From Bacillus sp. MRMR6 (lineage in GTDB: Bacteria > Bacillota > Bacilli > Bacillales > Cytobacillaceae): a stretch of 38,583 nt of DNA. The translations under genes were made by a program, and so were the position numbers. The stretch is from assembly GCF_001940785.1 (NCBI RefSeq), contig NZ_MSLS01000019.1, forward strand, positions 15,461 through 54,043, given 5' to 3'. Each line of letters begins with the position of its first letter. Positions within the stretch are counted from its first letter, which is position 1. Shown in pieces: positions 24,171 through 32,688 of the stretch. Under the pieces are notes generated by a model. The model was not told where the DNA came from and made no database searches. It saw nothing but the letters and a program-made list of their open reading frames with translations.

Positions 24171-25601
24171 ATGGCAAAGGAATTTGTAAAAGATGTAACG
24201 AGTATGGACGAGGATTTCGCCCAATGGTATACAGACGTAGTAACAAAGGCAGACTTAATTGATTACTCCAGCGTCCGTGGATCGATGATCATTCGCCCTT
24301 ACGGATACGCACTATGGGATAATGTGAAAAATGAACTCGATAAACGTATTAAAGAAACAGGACATGAAAATGTTTATATGCCTTTATTTATTCCTGAAAG
24401 CTTACTGCAAAAAGAAAAAGATCACGTAGAAGGCTTTGCCCCAGAAGTAGCATGGGTGACACATGGCGGTTCTGAAGAGTTAGCGGAAAGATTAGTGGTT
24501 CGTCCAACTTCAGAGGTTCTTTTCTGTGAGCATTATAAAAATATCATTCATTCATACAGAGACCTTCCAAAACTCTATAATCAATGGGCAAACGTAGTAC
24601 GCTGGGAAAAAACAACTCGTCCATTTTTGCGTACATTAGAGTTTTTATGGCAGGAAGGACATACTGCTCATGCGACCGATGAAGAAGCAATGGAAGAAAC
24701 GATTAAAATGCTGAATGTCTACGCAGCGGTTTGTGAAGAAATGCTGGCGATCCCTGTTGTAAAAGGACAAAAAACAGAGAAAGAAAAATTTGCAGGCGCT
24801 AAAGCAACCTTCACGATTGAAAGCTTAATGCATGATGGAAAAGCACTTCAATCGGGTACTTCTCACCACTTTGGTACAGGCTTTGCTGAAGCATTCGGCA
24901 TTCAATACACAGATAAAGAAGGTAAGCTTCAATATGTACACCAAACATCATGGGGCTTTACAACAAGAATTATCGGAGCATTAATCATGGTACATGGCGA
25001 CGACCGCGGATTGGTCATTCCTCCAAAAGCTGCACCAACACAAGTGATGATTGTTCCAATTGCCCAGCATAAGGAAGGCGTACTTGATTTTGCATACGAG
25101 CTAAAAGATTCACTTTCAAATGTTGCACGTGTTGGGATCGATGCCAGCGACAAAAAGCCAGGCTGGAAATTCAATGAGTATGAAATGAAGGGAATCCCAG
25201 TTCGATTAGAAGTCGGTCCAAAGGATATCGAAAATAAACAAGTAGTCCTAGCTAGACGCGATACAGGTACAAAAGAATTTGTCCCAATGGATCAGCTAGA
25301 AACTCGTTTAGTAGAATTGCTAGATGAAATCCAAGCTAACCTATACAACAAGGCATTATCTCACCGTGAAGATAGAACCACTGTTGCCGTGACTCTTGAC
25401 GAGCTAAAAACTTCACTTGAAACAAAACCAGGTTTCATTAAAGCCATGTGGTGCGGCGAGCTGGCTTGTGAGGAAAAAATCAAAGAAGAAACAACAGCAA
25501 CATCAAGGTGTATTCCATTCGAGCAAGAGCAGGTAGCCAATACATGTGTTTGCTGTGGAAAAGACGCTGATAAAATGGTTTATTGGGCAAAAGCCTACTA
25601 A
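24171..25601 (+). CDS. proS: Prolyl-tRNA synthetase, short archaeal/eukaryotic-type
   Basis: This 476-residue class II synthetase attaches proline to tRNA-Pro. Motif 2 is in [14 protein letters not shown]. Motif 3 is Met-Val-His-Gly-Asp-Asp-Arg-Gly-Leu. An anticodon-binding domain follows, and the C-terminus has four or more Cys (Trp-Cys-Gly-Glu, Arg-Cys-Ile-Pro, Cys-Val-Cys-Cys) and ends in Tyr. The absence of the large editing insertion of bacterial-type ProRS (about 565 residues) and this zinc-like C-terminal end place it in the archaeal/eukaryotic type. Many bacilli carry it as a second ProRS. It is controlled by the T-box in front. Confidence 0.96.
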   Translation: MAKEFVKDVTSMDEDFAQWYTDVVTKADLIDYSSVRGSMIIRPYGYALWDNVKNELDKRIKETGHENVYMPLFIPESLLQKEKDHVEGFAPEVAWVTHGGSEELAERLVVRPTSEVLFCEHYKNIIHSYRDLPKLYNQWANVVRWEKTTRPFLRTLEFLWQEGHTAHATDEEAMEETIKMLNVYAAVCEEMLAIPVVKGQKTEKEKFAGAKATFTIESLMHDGKALQSGTSHHFGTGFAEAFGIQYTDKEGKLQYVHQTSWGFTTRIIGALIMVHGDDRGLVIPPKAAPTQVMIVPIAQHKEGVLDFAYELKDSLSNVARVGIDASDKKPGWKFNEYEMKGIPVRLEVGPKDIENKQVVLARRDTGTKEFVPMDQLETRLVELLDEIQANLYNKALSHREDRTTVAVTLDELKTSLETKPGFIKAMWCGELACEEKIKEETTATSRCIPFEQEQVANTCVCCGKDADKMVYWAKAY

Positions 25602-25610
25602 AATTAACAA

Positions 25611-25645
25611 GGACTCTTCCGATTTGGAAGAGTCCAGTTTTTATT
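25611..25645 (+). terminator. Terminator after proS
   Basis: A 10-bp perfect stem GGACTCTTCC / GGAAGAGTCC with a 5-nt loop and TTTTTATTT. Confidence 0.92.
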
Positions 25646-25707
25646 TAACGCAAGAAAAAAATAGTCACCATAAAGCTCGCAGGTGATTTATAGAAAAGTT
25701 AGATACT

Positions 25708-25848
25708 ATGGAAGGCCGTTTCATAGATAATGCAAACTTCTTTTATATTGAAAATATTGAAAAAACAACAGACGAGGAATTATACAATCAGTTATTAAAT
25801 GAGTTCCCAGAGTGGTTGGCGGAAGCTAAATCAAAGAGAATCCTATAA
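25708..25848 (+). pseudogene. Short orphan frame, probable gene remnant
   Basis: A 46-codon frame encodes a hydrophilic protein end (Glu-Lys-Thr-Thr-Asp-Glu-Glu-Leu-Tyr-Asn-Gln). It has an ATG but no ribosome site, and the frame stays open six codons upstream to a stop. It follows directly on the proS terminator. It is more likely the tail of a lost gene than an expressed peptide. The rest of 25646-25960 holds the hmp control region. Confidence 0.4.
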
Positions 25849-25882
25849 ATACTTGAGTAGGTCGAAAGTTTTAAAATTCAAA

Positions 25883-25904
25883 GTAAGTGATGTACATCAC
25901 TTAC
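25883..25904 (+). promoter_or_regulatory. Perfect 22-bp palindrome at the hmp promoter
   Basis: Half-site GTAAGTGATGT meets its exact reverse complement. It contains GTGA-N6-TCAC, the spacing used by CRP/FNR family regulators, and overlaps the -35 region of the promoter with TATAAT at 25923-25928. Confidence 0.75.
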
Positions 25905-25922
25905 TCCTTGTGTGTTTTTTCA

Positions 25923-25950
25923 TATAATCACCATAGTTATAGTGATTAAT
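25923..25950 (+). promoter_or_regulatory. hmp -10 box and downstream imperfect palindrome
   Basis: TATAAT at 25923-25928 is 16 bp from TTACTC at 25901. AATCACCAT and ATAGTGATT form an imperfect inverted repeat that covers the start of transcription, so it is a candidate repressor site. Confidence 0.5.
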
Positions 25951-25968
25951 AGATAAGGAGTGTTATTT

Positions 25969-27213
25969 ATGTTAGAACAAAAGACAATCGAAATCATTAA
26001 ATCAACCGTACCTGTATTAGAAAAGCATGGAGAAGCGATTACTACACGTTTCTATCAACTAATGTTTGGGAACCACCCAGAGCTATTAAATATCTTTAAT
26101 CATGCCAATCAAAAACAAGGGCGTCAGCAGAAAGCCCTTGCGGGAACGGTGTATGCGGCCGCACAATATATTGATAAACTTGAAGCGATACTTCCTGTAG
26201 TAAAACAAATTGCTCACAAGCATAGAAGTCTTGGAATTAAACCTGAGCATTATCCGATTGTCGGGAAGCATCTTTTGTTAGCCATTAAGGAAGTGTTAGG
26301 TGAAGCCGCAACCGATGAAATTATAGAAGCATGGAGACAAGCGTATGGTGTGATTGCTGATGTATTTATCAGCGTTGAAGCAGAGATGTATGAAGAAACA
26401 GCCAAGCAGCAAGGTGGATGGGATGGATTCCGCAATTTTATAGTCGATCGTAAGGTAGTAGAGAGTGATGTAATCACATCTTTTTACTTGAAACCAGAAG
26501 ATCAAGGTGAGATTGCACCGTTTCTAGCTGGTCAATATATCAGCATTAAACTGGAAATCGAAGGGGAAGAATTTACACATATTCGCCAGTACAGTTTATC
26601 GGATGCCCCTGGTAAAGAATACTATCGAATTAGTGTAAAACGTGAATCAGGAGCAATGAATCCAGATGGAATGGTTTCAAACTACCTGCATGATGAAGTG
26701 AAAGAAGGTGACGTTGTAAAGGTAAGTTCACCTGCAGGAGACTTTGTCCTCATTACTAAGAACACCAGTCCAGTTGTTTTAATAAGCGGAGGTGTTGGGT
26801 TAACACCAATGGTCAGTATGTTAAAAACTGTAGTTAACTTACAGCCTGAGCGAAAAGTGACCTTCATACATGCGGCCGCAAATGGTAAAATGCATGCACT
26901 AAGAGAAGAAGTGCAAGCTCTAGCAACACTTGAAAATGTTAAATCCTATGTTTTTTATGATTCACCAACTGAAGCAGACCGTACAAACAAATCATTCGAT
27001 GTCGAAGGCTATGTAACACTCGAATGGCTGGAGAAGACTGTCCCTGTAAATAAAGCAGACTTCTACTTCTGTGGACCAGTACCATTTATGAAATCCATCA
27101 ACCGCTCAATAAAAGCATTAGGAGTAAAAGAAGACAGAATTCACTTCGAATTCTTCGGCCCAATGGACAGCCTTGAAGATGAAGCTAAAGAAAAAGAACT
27201 AGTTACTGTATAA
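25969..27213 (+). CDS. hmp: Flavohemoglobin, nitric oxide dioxygenase
   Basis: This 414-residue protein oxidises nitric oxide to nitrate with O2 and NAD(P)H and so protects against nitrosative stress. The globin domain (1-140) has the proximal His in Ala-His-Lys-His-Arg-Ser-Leu-Gly. The FAD domain has Arg-Gln-Tyr-Ser-Leu-Ser-Asp. The NAD domain has Gly-Gly-Val-Gly-Leu-Thr-Pro-Met and Phe-Cys-Gly-Pro-Val-Pro-Phe-Met. ATG at 25969 has AAGGAG eight bases upstream; a GTG at 25960 overlaps that site. Two palindromes in the promoter suggest tight control, probably by oxygen or nitric oxide. Confidence 0.97.
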   Translation: MLEQKTIEIIKSTVPVLEKHGEAITTRFYQLMFGNHPELLNIFNHANQKQGRQQKALAGTVYAAAQYIDKLEAILPVVKQIAHKHRSLGIKPEHYPIVGKHLLLAIKEVLGEAATDEIIEAWRQAYGVIADVFISVEAEMYEETAKQQGGWDGFRNFIVDRKVVESDVITSFYLKPEDQGEIAPFLAGQYISIKLEIEGEEFTHIRQYSLSDAPGKEYYRISVKRESGAMNPDGMVSNYLHDEVKEGDVVKVSSPAGDFVLITKNTSPVVLISGGVGLTPMVSMLKTVVNLQPERKVTFIHAAANGKMHALREEVQALATLENVKSYVFYDSPTEADRTNKSFDVEGYVTLEWLEKTVPVNKADFYFCGPVPFMKSINRSIKALGVKEDRIHFEFFGPMDSLEDEAKEKELVTV

Positions 27214-27225
27214 AATTAAATAATC

Positions 27226-27258
27226 GAATAAGGACTGAGAAATTCTCAGTCCTTATTC
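27226..27258. terminator. Bidirectional terminator between hmp and degV
   Basis: Two 16-nt arms beginning GAATAAGGACTGAG form an almost uninterrupted palindrome. The stop codon of the degV-family gene lies in the right arm. Confidence 0.9.
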
Positions 27259-28101
27259 GCATACCCAAGAAAGGCCAAGGGTACCTACACCTGTATGAAC
27301 TCCTGCTACTGTGATTAGCATCATGCATTCGGTCTTAATAGTAGGAATAAGCTCTTTTACTAGCTTTTCAAGCTTTGTCGCTCGTTCCGGGTCGTTTGCA
27401 TGGACAACCACTACTTTCCTAACCGTGTGTTTCTCCATATCATCTTTCAATTTATCCATAAGCCATGTTAAAGCCTTTTTATCCGAACGTACCTTATCCT
27501 TAATTCTCGCCGTACCCTCTTCAATGGATAAAATCGGCTTGATGTTTAAAAGGGAAGCTAATATCTTTTGTCCACCAGTTACTCTACCGCTCTTATGTAG
27601 CTGATCTAGGTTAGAAGGGACTAAGAAGAGTCTCGTCCGCTCTGGAAAGGTCTCTAATTTCTTAATAATTTCCTCTGCCTCTAGGCCTTGTTCAAAGAGT
27701 TCAACCGCTTTTTTGACGATAAAGGAGTGGGGATAAGATCCAGTTCTAGAATCAAATACAAAGAGTTTAAAATCAGCCATTTCAGCTGCCATTTTAGAGG
27801 TTTGAAAGGTACCGGATAAAATGCTAGAAGCATGAATCGCAAACCCAAAATCATACTCTTCTTTTAGCCTTTTATAAACGTCGACAAAGTCACCAATCGA
27901 GGGCTGAGAGGTTTGAAACGTCCCTTTTTCATTCTTCATTCTCTCGTAGAATTCTTTTTCCGTTATATCAATTTTTTCTCTAAAGGATTCTTGGTTAATA
28001 ATTAGCTGTAATGGAATGACATTAATATGATACTTATTGATAAATTCTTCGCTTAGAGAGGCAGTTGTGTCTGTTATCCAAGCAACATTTGGTTTTGTCA
28101 T
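27253..28101 (-). CDS. DegV family fatty-acid-binding protein
   Basis: This protein of about 282 residues is of DegV/FakB type. These proteins hold a fatty acid in a pocket and, as FakB, present it to the kinase FakA for phosphorylation and use in phospholipid synthesis. Family features are Ile-Thr-Asp-Thr-Thr-Ala-Ser-Leu at the N-terminus, Thr-Ser-Gln-Pro-Ser near residue 85, Leu-Ser-Gly-Thr-Phe-Gln-Thr, and a C-terminal His-Thr-Gly-Val-Gly-Thr-Leu-Gly motif. The ATG at 28101 fits the family start. An ATG at 28128 adds nine residues and has no ribosome site. It has its own promoter and an overlapping palindrome. The kinase gene is not in the window. Confidence 0.93.
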   Translation of the reverse strand: MTKPNVAWITDTTASLSEEFINKYHINVIPLQLIINQESFREKIDITEKEFYERMKNEKGTFQTSQPSIGDFVDVYKRLKEEYDFGFAIHASSILSGTFQTSKMAAEMADFKLFVFDSRTGSYPHSFIVKKAVELFEQGLEAEEIIKKLETFPERTRLFLVPSNLDQLHKSGRVTGGQKILASLLNIKPILSIEEGTARIKDKVRSDKKALTWLMDKLKDDMEKHTVRKVVVVHANDPERATKLEKLVKELIPTIKTECMMLITVAGVHTGVGTLGLSWVCE

Positions 28102-28139
28102 CTTCTCCTCTTCCTCCAGTAGTAGCATTTTATAAAAAC

Positions 28140-28162
28140 TATGTAGTTTTAATAACTACATA
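28140..28162 (-). promoter_or_regulatory. Palindromic operator candidate at the degV promoter
   Basis: TATGTAGTT and AACTACATA (9-bp perfect arms, 5-nt centre) span the predicted transcription start. Confidence 0.65.
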
Positions 28163-28164
28163 TT

Positions 28165-28193
28165 AATATACGTATATTACATCCTGTGGTCAA
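28165..28193 (-). promoter_or_regulatory. SigA promoter of the degV-family gene
   Basis: On the minus strand TTGACC (28188-28193) and TATATT (28165-28170) are 17 bp apart. Confidence 0.8.
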
Positions 28194-28254
28194 TGGATTT
28201 TAAAATTTTTAGTAGAAAAAAGGTTTAACTTTGAACATTTAGTGTCTAATTTTA

Positions 28255-28289
28255 TCCCGCATTAACGAGCAGTAAGACCCCACTATTGG
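28255..28289 (-). repeat. Degenerate copy of the dispersed repeat found before selB
   Basis: Read on the minus strand it goes CCAATAGTGGGG, then TTACTG, then CGTTAATGCGGGA. These are the landmarks of the 15346-15396 element in the same order. The intergenic region 28194-28382 otherwise holds only the upstream signals of the SGNH gene. Confidence 0.5.
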
Positions 28290-28382
28290 AATTCCTCTTT
28301 ATTAGTGTACCGCTATTCTTTGTTTCAATCACAAAATATGTTTAAATAAAAGGTAGAAATAGCCAAGAAAGGAAGAACCATC

Positions 28383-29159
28383 TTGAATAGAAATTTAATT
28401 CGTTTCGTAACGATTATATCAGTTATTTTTTCAATCCTTTGGCTAGCAGGACTTGGATGGGCAGTAGGGGAGTATTATGCTGGAAAGCCAGACCAGATTC
28501 CTAAAAAAACAGCAGAGGCCGAGCAAGAGGACAAAAAGGAAGGTCTAAGAATTGTCGCCCTAGGTGATTCTCTAACGAGAGGAACCGGTGATGAAACAGG
28601 TAAAGGCTATGTGGGAAACGTATTAGATGAAGTTAAAAAGAAAACAGACCAGAAAGTAATGCTGACTAATTTAGGCATAAGCGGTCAAAGATCCGAGCAG
28701 CTTAAAGGGCAGGTCCAAGAAGTCGAGGTGCAAAGACAGCTCCAGGCAGCAGATGTTATTTTAATTACGATTGGTGGAAATGATTTGTTTAGAAGTGGAC
28801 AAGGGTTAGAGAATTTAGATAACGAGGACATTTCTGAGGTCGAAAAAAACTACTTTGAAAATATGAATATCGTGTTTACACAAATCCGCCAGGCTAACAG
28901 TAATGCTAATATTTTTTTCATTGGGCTGTATAATCCCTTTATTGACTTTGAAGAGGGAAAAGACTTGTCAAAAATAGTCCGGCATTGGAATTATCAAAGT
29001 GCCGAATTAAGTGCTAGTTATCCAAATATTGTGTTTGTTCCAACCTTTGATTTGTTTGAATTAAATGTGAATGATTATTTATATACAGACAAATTTCACC
29101 CAAATACTAAAGGGTACCGTCTAATTGCTGAACGGGTTGCCTCATTGCTTACCTTTTAA
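28383..29159 (+). CDS. Membrane-anchored SGNH/GDSL hydrolase
   Basis: This 258-residue protein has one N-terminal membrane helix (about 8-28), so the catalytic domain lies outside the membrane. SGNH blocks are clear: Ala-Leu-Gly-Asp-Ser-Leu-Thr (nucleophile Ser), Gly in Asn-Leu-Gly-Ile-Ser-Gly-Gln, Ile-Gly-Gly-Asn-Asp, and Asp-Lys-Phe-His-Pro-Asn with the catalytic Asp and His. It is an esterase or lipase-like enzyme related to Bacillus YpmR-type proteins; the substrate is unknown. It starts at TTG behind AAAGGAAG. Its stop forms part of the next gene's ribosome site (TAAGGAG), so it is in one operon with the ABC pair. Confidence 0.9.
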   Translation: MNRNLIRFVTIISVIFSILWLAGLGWAVGEYYAGKPDQIPKKTAEAEQEDKKEGLRIVALGDSLTRGTGDETGKGYVGNVLDEVKKKTDQKVMLTNLGISGQRSEQLKGQVQEVEVQRQLQAADVILITIGGNDLFRSGQGLENLDNEDISEVEKNYFENMNIVFTQIRQANSNANIFFIGLYNPFIDFEEGKDLSKIVRHWNYQSAELSASYPNIVFVPTFDLFELNVNDYLYTDKFHPNTKGYRLIAERVASLLTF

Positions 29160-29172
29160 GGAGATTACCCAA

Positions 29173-30084
29173 ATGGAGAAAATAACATTATCTGTAGATC
29201 AATTAAGAAAAAAAATCGGTAAGAAGGAAATCATTAAGGGAATAAGCTTTGAATTAAGAGAAGGTGAGGTATTTGGCTTCTTAGGGCCAAACGGTGCTGG
29301 AAAAACAACTACTATCCGAATGTTAGTGGGGTTAATCAGACCTACATCAGGGACCATTCAAGTATCCGGTTATAATATCGTGGACAACTTTGAGAAAGCC
29401 ATGAAAAATCTTGGCTGTATCGTAGAAAATCCTGAACTGTATCCATACTTATCTGGCTATGATAATTTGCTTCATTTTGCGCGAATGCTGGATGGAATTG
29501 GAGAAGAACGGATTAAAGAAGTCACCAATCTTGTGGGTTTAACGGAGCGGATTCATGATAAGGTGAAAACTTACTCACTTGGTATGAGGCAGCGTCTTGG
29601 GATTGCTCAGGCTCTATTAGGCAGACCAAAGGTGCTAATTCTCGATGAACCAACGAATGGATTAGACCCTGCTGGAATCCGAGAAATGCGGGAGTTTATC
29701 CGTTTTCTGGCTGAAGAAGAAGGCTTGAGTGTTCTCGTTTCAAGTCACTTATTAAGTGAAATTCAGCTTTTATGTGACCGTGTTGCCATTATTTCGAAAG
29801 GGTCTGTAATCAGGACGGATACAGTCAAAAATTTATTATCGAACCGTGAGCGAGCGGTGTGGCGGTTTTATCCCAAAGAAGTGGGTATTCAAATACTTAA
29901 AGGAGTAACGAATATCGAAGTGAAGGATGCTGAGACCATTTTAACCGAATATGATGAGGAAAAGATACCAGGGTGGAACAAGCTTCTTGTAGAAGCGGGT
30001 GTTTCGGTATTGGAAGTGAATCGGAAATTGCCAGTATTAGAAGATTTATTCCTCGAATTAACCGGGGGTGATTCGATTGACTAA
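29173..30084 (+). CDS. ABC transporter ATP-binding protein (BcrA-like)
   Basis: This 303-residue ATPase has Walker A Gly-Pro-Asn-Gly-Ala-Gly-Lys-Thr-Thr, signature Leu-Gly-Met-Arg-Gln-Arg, Walker B Val-Leu-Ile-Leu-Asp-Glu-Pro, and the Gly-Leu-Asp-Pro D-loop, followed by a C-terminal domain of about 80 residues. This build is that of the BcrA/CcmA group, which powers export or resistance transporters together with an ABC-2 permease. ATG at 29173 is 8 nt after AAGGAG. It overlaps the permease gene by 8 nt. Confidence 0.92.
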   Translation: MEKITLSVDQLRKKIGKKEIIKGISFELREGEVFGFLGPNGAGKTTTIRMLVGLIRPTSGTIQVSGYNIVDNFEKAMKNLGCIVENPELYPYLSGYDNLLHFARMLDGIGEERIKEVTNLVGLTERIHDKVKTYSLGMRQRLGIAQALLGRPKVLILDEPTNGLDPAGIREMREFIRFLAEEEGLSVLVSSHLLSEIQLLCDRVAIISKGSVIRTDTVKNLLSNRERAVWRFYPKEVGIQILKGVTNIEVKDAETILTEYDEEKIPGWNKLLVEAGVSVLEVNRKLPVLEDLFLELTGGDSID

Positions 30085-31057
30085 GCTAATACAAAACGAA
30101 ATGATGAAGCTTATCGCTAAAAAAAGACTAATTGTCATCGGGATCATTATCGCTGTTTTAGTCGCTTTATTTACATATGCACAATTTAAACAAGTTCAAA
30201 CACAGCGAGAGAAGCTTGGAACGGATGATTGGAGAACGATTTTGCAGCAGCAAATCATTGATCAGCAAAATCGACTTGGAAGTAACCGGTTATCAGATGA
30301 ATGGCGGAAACAAATTCAAATCTCCCTTCAGCAAAATCAGTATTATTTAGACCATGATATTAATCCCTCGGAACCAGGTGCCCCGACCTTTATGCGGATA
30401 TTTTTAGAGAATTCGATTGAGTTATTTATCCCTTTAATGGTGATGGTGATTGCCAGCGATTTGGTCTCTTCGGAACATAGCCAAGGATCGATCAAATTAC
30501 TCCTAACCAGGCCTGTAAAAAGGTGGAAAGTCCTATTGAGTAAGTATGTTACGCTTATTCTCGCAATATCTCTAATCGTTGCTATGGCAGGAATCATATC
30601 ATACCTCATTTCTGGGCTTGTATTTGGCTATGAAGGCTGGAATGCCCCAGTTGTGACAGGATTTACTGTAACGGAGGCAGGGATTGATACCTCCAATGTT
30701 AAACTGCTGGATTTATGGCAGTTTCTCATGATGGACTTTGGACTAGTTTGGTTTGTGGCAGTAGTAGTCGGGACTTTGTCTTTTATGCTATCTGTGTTAA
30801 TCAAAAGCACTGCTGCAGGGATGGGGGTTATGCTCGCTGCATTAATTTCAGGGGCGATTTTAAATAATATGGTTTCATCATGGGAGTCTGCAAAATATTT
30901 CTTCATGGTAAATCTACGCTTAACCAACTATATGAGCGGCAGCCCGCCGCCTATTGAAGGAATGACACTTTTGTTCTCACTTATGGTGTTATTTGTTTGG
31001 TGGCTGGCAGCATTATTTGTTTCTTTCTTTGTTTTTACAAGAAAAGATATTTATTAA
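30077..31057 (+). CDS. ABC-2 type permease
   Basis: This protein of about 326 residues has an N-terminal helix (about 17-35) and a long extracytoplasmic Gln-rich loop (about 40-110). Five more membrane helices follow, with the Ser-Glu-His-Ser-Gln-Gly-Ser-Ile-Lys-Leu-Leu-Leu-Thr-Arg-Pro motif of ABC-2 permeases between the first two. With the ATPase it would form an exporter. TTG at 30077 is chosen because GGGGGTG lies six bases upstream; GTG at 30068 is inside that site. The substrate is unknown, but the linked surface hydrolase suggests a lipid or envelope role. Confidence 0.85.
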   Translation: MTKLIQNEMMKLIAKKRLIVIGIIIAVLVALFTYAQFKQVQTQREKLGTDDWRTILQQQIIDQQNRLGSNRLSDEWRKQIQISLQQNQYYLDHDINPSEPGAPTFMRIFLENSIELFIPLMVMVIASDLVSSEHSQGSIKLLLTRPVKRWKVLLSKYVTLILAISLIVAMAGIISYLISGLVFGYEGWNAPVVTGFTVTEAGIDTSNVKLLDLWQFLMMDFGLVWFVAVVVGTLSFMLSVLIKSTAAGMGVMLAALISGAILNNMVSSWESAKYFFMVNLRLTNYMSGSPPPIEGMTLLFSLMVLFVWWLAALFVSFFVFTRKDIY

Positions 31058-31059
31058 TA

Positions 31060-31100
31060 AAAAAATCCACCGCCCCCTAAAAGGAGAGGTGGATTTTTTT
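31060..31100. terminator. Bidirectional terminator
   Basis: A 12-bp perfect stem AAAAAATCCACC / GGTGGATTTTTT serves the ABC-2 permease gene and the binding-protein gene that converges on it. Confidence 0.92.
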
Positions 31101-31104
31101 CATA

Positions 31105-32688
31105 TTATTTCTTTAGCTTTACATCCTTGAAGAATGGAGTACCGCTGAAGTTTACAAACAATCCTTCGATTCCGCTCATACCGTGTACGAAGTCTGGGTG
31201 CTGCAAGTAAACCATTGGAACTTCTTCAACAAGAATTTCAGAGATTTCTTTGTATGCTGCATTACGCTTTTCTTGATCAGCTTCAGAACGAGCTGTATCT
31301 AACAATTCATCCACGCGCTCATTCTTGTAAAATGAACGGTTACCAGGAGAACCGAATTGTGAAGAGTGGAATAAAGCATATAAACCATAGTCAGCATCAC
31401 CAGTTACAGTAGTCCATCCAAGAATGAACATTTCATGTTCACCAGCAGCTGTCTTATCAAGGAATGCACCCCACTCAATGATTTCGATAGAAACTTCGAT
31501 TCCAAGTGGAGCTAATTGTGCTTGAACAAGCTCAGCGATATCAGCACGTTCTTTACTTCCTTCGTTTACAAATAGTGTTGTTTTGAATCCATCAGCATGA
31601 CCTGCTTCAGCAAGTAATTTCTTTGCTCCATCCACATCATATGGCAGTGGAGTTAAACCTTGGAAGTTACCTACTACTGTAGGAGCTAGAGGTCCAATAG
31701 CGGCAACACCTTGGCCATCTAAAATTCCTTGTACAACATCATCTTTGTTAATTGCCATAGCAATCGCTTGACGAACTTTCATATTGTCAAAAGGAGCTTT
31801 GTTTAAGTTAAAGCTTACATAGTCCATACGTGTACCGCTTACACGGTCAATTTCAACTTGGTCCATAGCCTCTACACGAGTTACATCAGAAGAACCAATT
31901 AACATTACGTTAGCTTCACCAGTTTCAAGCATTGCAACACGTGTTGCTTGCTCAGGAACAACAATAACCTTGACAGTGTCAACGGTAGCTGCACCGTTCC
32001 AGTGATCTTCAAACTTGTCTAATAGAATCTCAGCACCACGGTTCCAAGTGTTTAATTTGAAAGGACCAGAACCAATTGGATTTTCATCAACTTTTTTACC
32101 GCCGCTTTGTTCTTCTTTAATAGCAGAAGGAGCGATAATCGAACCAGCGTTATGAGCTAAGTGTGCAGGTAGTGGAGCAAATGGAAACTTAGTCTTAAAT
32201 TGAACTGTGTAGTCATCAACAATGATTACTTCTTCAATCATGTTAAGTACAACTGCACGTGGAGAAGCAAATTCAGGATCTATGATTCTATCAATCGTTA
32301 ATTTTACTGCTTCAGCAGTGAAATCAGATCCGTCATGGAACTTAACCCCTTCACGTAATTTGAATTCCCAAGTAGTGTCATCAATATTTTTGAATTCGGT
32401 TGCAAGTGATGGAACAACAGAACCGTCCTCAGCATATTCAGTCAAACGATCAAAGATTTGCGTAGTTACGTTAGTAGTTGCAGTATCATTCTTACCGTGT
32501 GGATCAAGTGTTGGTGCATCTGATGGAGTAACAAATACTAGCTCTCCGCCAGTTTGAGTTGTTTCTTCACCAGCATTCTCTTTTTCCTTTTCTTCATTTT
32601 CATTTGTTGATTTGTCTCCGCCACAAGCAGCAAGTACTAGTACGAGAGACAATAAAAGCATAAGAAATACATTCTTTTTTGCTTTCAT
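31105..32688 (-). CDS. Peptide/glutathione-type ABC substrate-binding lipoprotein
   Basis: This 527-residue protein belongs to solute-binding family 5 (DppA/OppA/GsiB). It has a lipoprotein signal with Leu-Ala-Ala-Cys-Gly near residue 22, a Glu/Lys/Asn-rich linker, then Thr-Leu-Asp-Pro-His near residue 60. The family signature Phe-Lys-Leu-Arg-Glu-Gly-Val-Lys-Phe-His-Asp-Gly and Gly-Ser-Gly-Pro-Phe follow. It would capture a peptide or a related small molecule outside the cell for the importer encoded divergently at 33-37 kb. ATG follows AAGGGGG. Its own promoter lies at 32746-32774. The substrate is inferred only from family likeness. Confidence 0.93.
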   Translation of the reverse strand: MKAKKNVFLMLLLSLVLVLAACGGDKSTNENEEKEKENAGEETTQTGGELVFVTPSDAPTLDPHGKNDTATTNVTTQIFDRLTEYAEDGSVVPSLATEFKNIDDTTWEFKLREGVKFHDGSDFTAEAVKLTIDRIIDPEFASPRAVVLNMIEEVIIVDDYTVQFKTKFPFAPLPAHLAHNAGSIIAPSAIKEEQSGGKKVDENPIGSGPFKLNTWNRGAEILLDKFEDHWNGAATVDTVKVIVVPEQATRVAMLETGEANVMLIGSSDVTRVEAMDQVEIDRVSGTRMDYVSFNLNKAPFDNMKVRQAIAMAINKDDVVQGILDGQGVAAIGPLAPTVVGNFQGLTPLPYDVDGAKKLLAEAGHADGFKTTLFVNEGSKERADIAELVQAQLAPLGIEVSIEIIEWGAFLDKTAAGEHEMFILGWTTVTGDADYGLYALFHSSQFGSPGNRSFYKNERVDELLDTARSEADQEKRNAAYKEISEILVEEVPMVYLQHPDFVHGMSGIEGLFVNFSGTPFFKDVKLKK

